This document shows, in pieces, positions 38,004-44,642 of a stretch of 64,000 nucleotides of DNA. Position 1 is the stretch's first letter. Each line of letters begins with the position of its first letter. A program made the position numbers and the translations under genes. This DNA is from Paludibacteraceae bacterium (lineage in GTDB: Bacteria; Bacteroidota; Bacteroidia; Bacteroidales; Paludibacteraceae): NCBI GenBank assembly GCA_024401565.1, contig JAKSKU010000002.1:1-64000 (forward strand). The letters run 5' to 3'. The notes under the pieces were generated by a model that made no database searches, was not told the origin of the DNA, and worked only from the letters and a program-made list of their open reading frames with translations.

Positions 38004-38083
38004 ATTCTTTTACTTATAATTCCAAAAATCAGTAAATGTATCAAACATTGGAAACATTAACCCAACAACTTTTCCTACTTTTT

Positions 38084-39277
38084 TTAATATGGATGTTCTT
38101 CAGAACACTTTGTATCAAAAGAGTCATAATCAATTAGCTCAGGATGTTTTTTTGAGCCACAACGATCACATTGGAACATCACATCTCTAAAGTTAGCATG
38201 ACGTAACTTGTTCTTGCCCGAACAAGCATTCAAGCCTTGGGACCTACCACACTCATCAGAAATTGTGAAATATTTGTAGGATTGTTTTGCTTTATGTGGC
38301 ATAGTTGCAACAACGTAACAATCGCAAGCCGAATTGGAACATTTCAAGACAATGTGTTCTCCATCACCCAGACCAGCCTTAAGTGGAACTATATCTCCTC
38401 CACATTTTGGACAAAACACAGATGGATTGACAATCTCTGACGGAACAATAGTTCCAAGATCTGAGATTTGCTTAAGCTTATCTAACAAATTAAAATTAGA
38501 TAATGGAGTAACAGGCGTTCCGTCTCCATATAACTCGTAGTTACTACAATCACTGAAATTTGACACATTTCCCGTATAAAGTATTTTGTACGCTTCCGTA
38601 TTGAAATCACCTTTATACTCAGCTTCACCTCGTATACTTGAAGAAAATATCTTTAAGCAATAAGTCCTAACATCTTGCTCCTCTTGATTTAGTTCTCCTG
38701 GATCAATCTCCTTCAACTTTCCGACACCCTCCTTCATCATATCTATCGTTCTTTTGTTATGATTGTCACTATAACATGTCTTCACGATAGACATCATCTT
38801 TTGCATGAATTCGGGTCGAACTCCATAACTTCCTTTTGAGTATTGCGACTTTATCTCGTTTTTAGAAATCTCATTTTTTTGTATTTCATGTTTCCCTCCT
38901 ACACTTTTTAACAATTCGCAAAGTGCTTCATCAAAATTATTAAAAGCAGAGATATGCTGAAAGATATCAAGATTAAACCAATCTTCCGGATAAGAAAAGT
39001 TTTCTATATCATAAGGAATAAAAGTTATTTTATTGTTGTTAAAAGCTCTATTTATTTCAGATTGTACCCAACGAGACTTCGCTGATTGGCTACTTGCAAT
39101 CAAAACAAAATAACTACAATTATCAATAGCTAATGGTATATCCTTGTTATAAGTAGTACCACCACTTAGATTTCGTGGTGCCATCCAACAGATAACACCA
39201 TTTTTTTCTAGAAAATCACGTACAACAATTGCCTTATCAGTATTCTTTGTGCTATATGAAATAAATACAGTATGCAT
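38084..39277 (-). CDS. TIR domain protein with C-terminal zinc-ribbon region
   Basis: 397 residues. N-terminal TIR (HTVFISYSTKNTDKA, CWMAPRNLSGG, SRWVQSEINRA: Trp70 and the catalytic-type Glu74 are kept). A helical middle of unknown fold is followed by a cysteine-rich C-terminus: FCPKCGGD, LKCSNSACDCY and FQCDRCGSKK, which should form one or two zinc ribbons. Zinc ribbons often bind nucleic acid, so this may sense foreign RNA or DNA, but that is inference. Gap to the preceding TIR gene is 32 bp. Confidence 0.85.
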   Translation of the reverse strand: MHTVFISYSTKNTDKAIVVRDFLEKNGVICWMAPRNLSGGTTYNKDIPLAIDNCSYFVLIASSQSAKSRWVQSEINRAFNNNKITFIPYDIENFSYPEDWFNLDIFQHISAFNNFDEALCELLKSVGGKHEIQKNEISKNEIKSQYSKGSYGVRPEFMQKMMSIVKTCYSDNHNKRTIDMMKEGVGKLKEIDPGELNQEEQDVRTYCLKIFSSSIRGEAEYKGDFNTEAYKILYTGNVSNFSDCSNYELYGDGTPVTPLSNFNLLDKLKQISDLGTIVPSEIVNPSVFCPKCGGDIVPLKAGLGDGEHIVLKCSNSACDCYVVATMPHKAKQSYKYFTISDECGRSQGLNACSGKNKLRHANFRDVMFQCDRCGSKKHPELIDYDSFDTKCSEEHPY

Positions 39278-39309
39278 AATCTATAATAATATCAAACTTG
39301 TCAAAAATC

Positions 39310-40344
39310 TTACTTTTTACTCATGACAGGACGAATAGGAAATCCATTATATCTATAAGATGATTGCACTTCCTTTGTTTGAGACGACAAGAAAAGATTA
39401 TAAGATTTTATCGTTTTATCTTTTCGTACAAAAGAACTCCAATAATAAGCGTATTTTTCGTCCTTAAGTACATTTGAAGCAACGAACCCTGTAAATGGCA
39501 AGAAAATCCAGTTGTGATTTGTAGTGCTACTTACTTTATATCCATAGGTTTCATTTAAGGAACATAACACCCAATTACAGTTGTCAATCAATTCGTCAAA
39601 CTCTATGTTTGTGGGCATTCTCCAATTATTACCAATATTTTTTGTCGCTGCGTCAAATTCTTTTGTCAGTACGCCTTTATCATTAATGATATTCGATTTT
39701 ATCAGATTAAATTCATCTCCACAAGACTTTGCTGTCTTAGAGTCATACCAATCCTTTGTTACCGTCTCTCCCCAAGCAAAATAATCTCCTACTTCTTCGA
39801 GTTTCGACGCTCCAATATTGCAAGTTGCCCACAATAAGCCACTTGGCAAACCAAGATCAACAAATTCATGTAAATCTTCCTTGGCATTAGATGTAGACGT
39901 TGCATGCTCTTTCTCGTAAGGTATTTCACTAGTCACTTTTGATTTATCCTCGCCAATTCCACATTGTTTCTTCACTGCTCTCAATAGTTTTTCTTGCCAA
40001 CCTTCATTTTCAGTATCGACATAATCAATTTGATCCCAGTCAAACATTATCTCATCATTTTGAGTAGCACCTTTTAATAGAACAGGAATAATTCTTTTTC
40101 CTTTTCTTTTGGCATGACCGAATTCCTTACCTACCCATTCTGAATCTACAGCATTATCTGAAAGCATGTAAAGAAATTCACTACATTCATTAATGGCAGC
40201 TATGATAACTTTTTTGAATTCTTCACCACTTTCTATTCCAGTAAAATCTATCCAGCAATCAATGCCGTTCTTTTCAAGCAAATCCACGATGGGATATACT
40301 TCCTCTATGTCCTTACGGGCATAACTTATAAATACTTTAGCCAT
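39310..40344 (-). CDS. TIR domain protein with FISUMP domain
   Basis: 344 residues. N-terminal TIR at 1-125 (AKVFISYARKDIEE, SEWVGKEFGHAKRKGK with Trp70 and catalytic-type Glu74). From about 162 it is a Fib_succ_major (FISUMP) domain: VDLGLPSGLLWATCNIGAS, GDYFAWGET, WRMPTNIEFDELI and FPIRPV at the end. FISUMP domains are common in Bacteroidota and Fibrobacteres and belong with C-type-lectin-like folds. Gap of 45 bp to the upstream TIR-Hsp70 gene. Likely a recognition module coupled to NAD cleavage; untested. Confidence 0.88.
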   Translation of the reverse strand: MAKVFISYARKDIEEVYPIVDLLEKNGIDCWIDFTGIESGEEFKKVIIAAINECSEFLYMLSDNAVDSEWVGKEFGHAKRKGKRIIPVLLKGATQNDEIMFDWDQIDYVDTENEGWQEKLLRAVKKQCGIGEDKSKVTSEIPYEKEHATSTSNAKEDLHEFVDLGLPSGLLWATCNIGASKLEEVGDYFAWGETVTKDWYDSKTAKSCGDEFNLIKSNIINDKGVLTKEFDAATKNIGNNWRMPTNIEFDELIDNCNWVLCSLNETYGYKVSSTTNHNWIFLPFTGFVASNVLKDEKYAYYWSSFVRKDKTIKSYNLFLSSQTKEVQSSYRYNGFPIRPVMSKK

Positions 40345-40389
40345 AATTGAATTCTTTTATGATTTAGTATGATAAATCAATATCTAAGT

Positions 40390-42264
40390 CTACCAAGAAT
40401 ATTCCGGAAGATCTTTTAAATATTCATCATTGTAGTTTTCTTTATGTAATGTTATTTTCTTCCCATTACCATCGCACAATTCAACGGTGTATCTATATAA
40501 AGCATCAATGCCAACATATAAAGTATATTCTTTTCGTGTGTCTTTTTCTAGATAAGCTCCATATTGAGCAAACATTTTTCTTTTTACATAATACTCAGAA
40601 TCAGATAAAAAAGGAAGTGTTGAATAAAGTTTTATTAGAAATTTTTCTTGACCTTCACTGTTTTTTAATTTAATTGATCTTTTTGTTGGTATTGTGCTAC
40701 ATTCCGGAATTATTGTTGCGAAACTACTTTGGGTGGCAATTGTAATGCTATGTGCTATGACTTGTAATGGCATAATCATAGTTCTTTCATTTGCATATCC
40801 CTCAATACAACAAGCAATTAAGCATCCACCCTTTATAGCATCCTCTGAAGAGCATGATGTAATTTCCGAATTCGGAAAGATATTTTTCAAGATTGTTGAT
40901 GAGAATGATTGACATAAAGATGTGTTTAATACAAATATTTGCTTTATATCTAAATTTGCTAATTCTGATTCGCGAAGTGCTAATTCAATATCATCCTTGA
41001 TTTGAGTCTCGCTTATAGTGCTAATATTATGTATTTCATTAAGGTATTTGACCTCAAATACATGGTCTACTGAATTTATAATGGAAAAAATTGTTCTAGT
41101 TTTGTGAATGTCAAGCATTAAATGGTTGGTTTCTTCAATTTTTTTACGCATGCAAAAAACAGAAGTTGCCAATGTGTTATCGTATACCCTAATCTTTTTT
41201 AAACATGCTTTAGATGCAATTTTTCCTATTGTTTCCATTTGTTTAATATCAAATAGAACTGGACTTATAAAATACATAGTGTCAAAAGTATAACCTATTT
41301 GATGTTCTATTTCCGTTCTAAATAATTCTATGTATTTTACTATAATGTCTTGAATAGAATATAATTGCTCATCTATGTTTAATTTCAAATCCCCATAAAT
41401 AGTCTCCTCAGTTTGAATGTTATATAATTGTGCTAAATACTTAATGTCCTCCTCCTTTGAAAATATCAAATGTGGTATATCAAATACAATACTTGAATAT
41501 GTTTTGTTTGATTTTTGATCAAGATTATTAACATCGCGATCTTCAAACATCCATAGCCCATTTTTATAAACAAGAGTTGCTGGCAATGTTTTTTTGCCAT
41601 TAGAAAATGTCACAAATTTTATGCAATCTGTTTCTAGATATGCAGCCATCAGGCCAGATTCGTCATATTTGACGGTTAGTGTATTGTTCTTTTTTAATTC
41701 TTTTTTATAATCTTGTGTATCTGCTATTTCTCTTTCCTCATCATCAATAAACACTTTGCAATCTTCATTAGTTTTTAGTTCTAAGTGAAATTGCTTGGTG
41801 TCTGTTGACGAATTGCGTATTTGCGTATTTGCTGAATTTGATTTTGATGCCAGTCTTCCTTTAAGAAGATCAATTGATGCATTGAAATATTCATCAGTCA
41901 TCAGTTGTGATCTCTGAATATTTCGTAGTATTCTTAAATCATTAGGAAAATCTACTGGGAAATCTGCAAAAGAGCCAACAATCAAAGGAATTATATTGCA
42001 TCCAGCTGAAATAGCTGTACGTATTTCTTTTGCTACCCAATCATCTTCATTCACACATCTCTCCATTGATCCTTCAGAAAGTATCAATATGAAGTCCTTA
42101 CAACCATTGATAGCATCAATGATTTGTGTATTGAATACCCCGTTACGTATTGAATTGTAATCAAAAAATATATGGTAGCCATGACTTTTCAATGCAAGTT
42201 CCACTTGTCTTGCAAAATCACGTCCTCCTTCTCGTCTATAACTAATAAATATATCGTATTTCAT
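40390..42264 (-). CDS. TIR domain fused to a degenerate Hsp70-like ATPase domain
   Basis: 624 residues. TIR at 1-140 (YDIFISYRREGGRDFA; DDWVAKEIRTA with Trp76 and Glu80). A short PEGA-like start (TNEDCKVFIDDEE, 165-177) runs into an Hsp70 nucleotide-binding-domain layout: KTLPATLVYKNG aligns with the RTTPSVV segment, YDNTLATSVF (361-370) with NEPTAAAL, SSEDAIKGGCLIACCIEG with PDEAVAxGAA, and STIPTKRS (523-530) with the TIPTKKS of DnaK. Both phosphate loops are lost: DLGTTNS is replaced by DESGLMA (201-207) and DLGGGT by DIHKTR (385-390). It should therefore be unable to hydrolyse ATP in the normal way. Visibly A/T-rich compared with carAB. Gap of 12 bp to the channel gene. Confidence 0.82.
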   Translation of the reverse strand: MKYDIFISYRREGGRDFARQVELALKSHGYHIFFDYNSIRNGVFNTQIIDAINGCKDFILILSEGSMERCVNEDDWVAKEIRTAISAGCNIIPLIVGSFADFPVDFPNDLRILRNIQRSQLMTDEYFNASIDLLKGRLASKSNSANTQIRNSSTDTKQFHLELKTNEDCKVFIDDEEREIADTQDYKKELKKNNTLTVKYDESGLMAAYLETDCIKFVTFSNGKKTLPATLVYKNGLWMFEDRDVNNLDQKSNKTYSSIVFDIPHLIFSKEEDIKYLAQLYNIQTEETIYGDLKLNIDEQLYSIQDIIVKYIELFRTEIEHQIGYTFDTMYFISPVLFDIKQMETIGKIASKACLKKIRVYDNTLATSVFCMRKKIEETNHLMLDIHKTRTIFSIINSVDHVFEVKYLNEIHNISTISETQIKDDIELALRESELANLDIKQIFVLNTSLCQSFSSTILKNIFPNSEITSCSSEDAIKGGCLIACCIEGYANERTMIMPLQVIAHSITIATQSSFATIIPECSTIPTKRSIKLKNSEGQEKFLIKLYSTLPFLSDSEYYVKRKMFAQYGAYLEKDTRKEYTLYVGIDALYRYTVELCDGNGKKITLHKENYNDEYLKDLPEYSW

Positions 42265-42276
42265 AGTCTTAAATCT

Positions 42277-44295
42277 CTAAAGTTTCTCGATTTGTGGCAT
42301 TTTTGCAACTATGAATCTATCTAAGTTTTTGGTATCCTCTGATAATTCACTAAATGGTCTAATACACGAATGAAGCAATCTTAATTTATCTTTTTCTGCA
42401 GTTTTAACATTTAGAGCTTCATCAAAATAGAATCCCATCAACAATTGAGCCATATTCCAACGATTGTGCTCAACATTAGCTAATATTTCGTTATTATCTT
42501 CATTGATTTCCCCTCCAACGCAGCGTTTTTTGATTTCAATACTGTCTGCGCTATATTGGCTAGACCAGTGGTCTGTCACTTTCAAGTTTTTCCACTTATT
42601 GTCAATGTCGTTTTTTTCAAACTCTTTTTCTTCTCCATTAAAATAAACAGCATTAACTCTTTTTGCTAATAAAGAATCCTTCTCCTCTTCAAACTCACAA
42701 CCATCCCACATTCCAAATGGATATACATTTCTAAACCTACCATTTTCATTCATGAATATATCCAACAAACTTCCACATGTGAACTGGCGTATAAAGACTG
42801 GTATGACCTTTCCATCTTCCATTGGATAATAGACATTTCGAGGAAGATTCAATCCGATATTCAAGTTTGTATTCGGATCGTCGTAACATACTGCTATGCT
42901 CAACAATGTATCCTTTTCATTTGCTAAACAAGCTAAATAATTACGAACCCTTTCACTCTCAGGTTCTGCTTGTATAAATTGATAATTTACATCAAGAAAA
43001 TCTGCATGTTTTCCCGTAAATTTTGTCGGGCAATAATGCTTCTCAACTATATCGTCCTGTGTAAAATCTTTATAGTCAGACGACTGAATTTCAAAAATCT
43101 GGGCATAACGGTTTCTAAACATCTCCATGCCACTCTTTGCATCTTTATCAATAAATGTAATGACTGTTTTTAGATTATTATCTCTTACAAAATTAGGTAG
43201 ATGAATGTTGTGTGCTGCCCGTTTGGCAATGGCAAGGCCCATCTGTGTCATACCAAAAATGACAAGATGAACATGTTTGTTGCTTTCTTCTGTAGTTGGA
43301 ATCCCGTTAGGTGCATCCAACGCAGGATATTTACCATTATTCTTTTCACCGTCATATTGGTTTATGACAATCAGTTTTCTTGCCCAATCATCATGATAAT
43401 TGGAGGCTCTAAAACGTATTAATTTTTCGCTCTTGTCGTTATGTGGATCTAGAGCCCAGTTGACACTGATATTCTCCGTTTGAAATGCAGAAAGAGTGCT
43501 CTGTTCTTCAAATTGAACAAATACTTCTAAACGATTTTCATATTTTGAAACTCTATCATTTATATAAATATCTGAATTTCTGCAAATATCGACAATTAAA
43601 TTTAAACACTTGATATTCAACGGATCATGTCCAAATTCTTCTACTTCTCCAATCACCCAAACTCCGATTGCCTTATCAACACTGAGTTCCTCCAACGTCT
43701 TTCTACTTGTACGTTGTCCGTTTTTTATAACAACCTTATCCCTCTGTTCCCTATCCAACTCATTATTCAGTATTGACCTAATTTCATTAGATGGCATATC
43801 ACTTAAAATCAGTATCGCATTATTCGTGTTTCTCTTATCGTTCCTAATCTTTTTTATCAAAGCGGGTACAGTATGGTTAAAACCGAGAATAATATAGTGA
43901 TAATCAAATGTGTATCCGAATTCCCCCTTCTCGTATTTATCAACATGAGTATTCAATATATTGCTGGCAACAGAAATCAGCATACCCATGAAAATAATCA
44001 TTCCGACTATGACAACAACAACTCCAAAAGTTCTCGCTCCAGGCGTTAATTTATCTATAGTACTAGGATCATATAGCAATCTGAAAAGCAACATAAGTCG
44101 CCCTTGCGAACTCTCTCCACCAACTGCCTCAAAATCTTCCAAATTTGGAAACAGATACAAACTGACACTGTAAAAAGCGACAAACGTCAAAGCTACAACT
44201 AGCATCAACCATGCTATCTTCTTATACCATTTCTCTGTAAAAGACCTATCAAATTTATATACAGGCGAAAGAGTAGTCGACTTAATTTTATACAT
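42277..44295 (-). CDS. CASTOR/POLLUX-like RCK channel with C-terminal RyR domain (copy 1)
   Basis: 672 residues. Two membrane helices (about 26-50 and 89-112) flank a pore-like loop with FRLLYDPSTID, where plant CASTOR/POLLUX channels have their filter. Two RCK/TrkA-N-like Rossmann units follow: YHYIILGFNHTVPALIKKI at 132-150 and HLVIFGMTQMGLAIAKRA at 343-360. The C-terminus has ANVEHNRWNMAQLLMGF (606-622), the core motif of the RyR domain of ryanodine receptors. First gene of a five-gene run with the four TIR genes; promoter box at 44339. Probably a ligand-gated ion channel; ion and ligand unknown. Confidence 0.82.
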   Translation of the reverse strand: MYKIKSTTLSPVYKFDRSFTEKWYKKIAWLMLVVALTFVAFYSVSLYLFPNLEDFEAVGGESSQGRLMLLFRLLYDPSTIDKLTPGARTFGVVVVIVGMIIFMGMLISVASNILNTHVDKYEKGEFGYTFDYHYIILGFNHTVPALIKKIRNDKRNTNNAILILSDMPSNEIRSILNNELDREQRDKVVIKNGQRTSRKTLEELSVDKAIGVWVIGEVEEFGHDPLNIKCLNLIVDICRNSDIYINDRVSKYENRLEVFVQFEEQSTLSAFQTENISVNWALDPHNDKSEKLIRFRASNYHDDWARKLIVINQYDGEKNNGKYPALDAPNGIPTTEESNKHVHLVIFGMTQMGLAIAKRAAHNIHLPNFVRDNNLKTVITFIDKDAKSGMEMFRNRYAQIFEIQSSDYKDFTQDDIVEKHYCPTKFTGKHADFLDVNYQFIQAEPESERVRNYLACLANEKDTLLSIAVCYDDPNTNLNIGLNLPRNVYYPMEDGKVIPVFIRQFTCGSLLDIFMNENGRFRNVYPFGMWDGCEFEEEKDSLLAKRVNAVYFNGEEKEFEKNDIDNKWKNLKVTDHWSSQYSADSIEIKKRCVGGEINEDNNEILANVEHNRWNMAQLLMGFYFDEALNVKTAEKDKLRLLHSCIRPFSELSEDTKNLDRFIVAKMPQIEKL

Positions 44296-44300
44296 AAATA

Positions 44301-44338
44301 GGTGATATTTATTTTTAAATTTCTAATATTAAATCACC
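44301..44338 (-). other. Hairpin in the leader of the channel-TIR operon
   Basis: GGTGAT at 44301-44306 pairs with ATCACC at 44333-44338, with further imperfect A/T pairing inside. It fills the space between the -7 element and the start codon, so it could be an operator dyad or an RNA hairpin that limits translation. Confidence 0.5.
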
Positions 44339-44346
44339 CAAAGGTA
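44339..44346 (-). promoter_or_regulatory. -7 promoter element of the channel-TIR operon
   Basis: TACCTTTG on the minus strand, exact TAnnTTTG, 43 bp before the ATG at 44295. It drives the channel and, by spacing, all four TIR genes. Confidence 0.75.
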
Positions 44347-44406
44347 TAAAAAGTAGTTCTTAAATTCAAAATTTGAAAACAATAAATTTTACTTCAGCTA
44401 TTTCAG

Positions 44407-44466
44407 CCTCAAATTGTGGATAACGTGGAGACGTTTCAACAAAATCTAGCAGAATATGTTACAAAA
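44407..44466 (+). repeat. 60-bp direct repeat, right copy (island boundary)
   Basis: Identical to 36470-36529, same orientation, offset 7937 bp. It lies between the two channel paralogues, upstream of the operon promoter. The sequence next to it on the left (GGCTGAAATAGCTGAAGTAA on the minus strand) resembles the last codons and stop of the downstream channel paralogue, suggesting a recombination join. Confidence 0.97.
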
Positions 44467-44498
44467 TATGAATTCCGAACAACCTTAAAATTTAATTA

Positions 44499-44632
44499 GG
44501 TCTCACATAGAAAATATGTAGGTCTCACATAGAAAACATGAAAAACATAAAAAATCAAGGGATTTATATCAAACGTAATATAAAATTCCATGATTTTTAT
44601 GTTTTATATGTGAAACTAAAAAAATGTGAGAC
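44499..44632. repeat. Direct and inverted repeats after channel copy 2
   Basis: The 12-bp word GGTCTCACATAG occurs at 44499-44510 and 44521-44532. Its inverse ATGTGAGAC is at 44624-44632. Between them AAACATAAAAAATCA pairs with TGATTTTTATGTTTT, giving a long A/T-rich stem. It may be the terminator of the gene ending at 44643 or the remnant of a small mobile element. With 44347-44406 this accounts for the 347-bp gap between the channel genes. Confidence 0.75.
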
Positions 44633-44642
44633 AAAAAAGCTA

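Noticed and set aside
36654..40344. Diversity-generating retroelement acting on the FGE or FISUMP domains
   Set aside because: No reverse transcriptase gene and no template-variable repeat pair was seen in the window.
36654..44295. Classical Thoeris system
   Set aside because: TIR proteins are present, but there is no ThsA-type protein with Sir2 and SLOG domains; the partner here is a channel.
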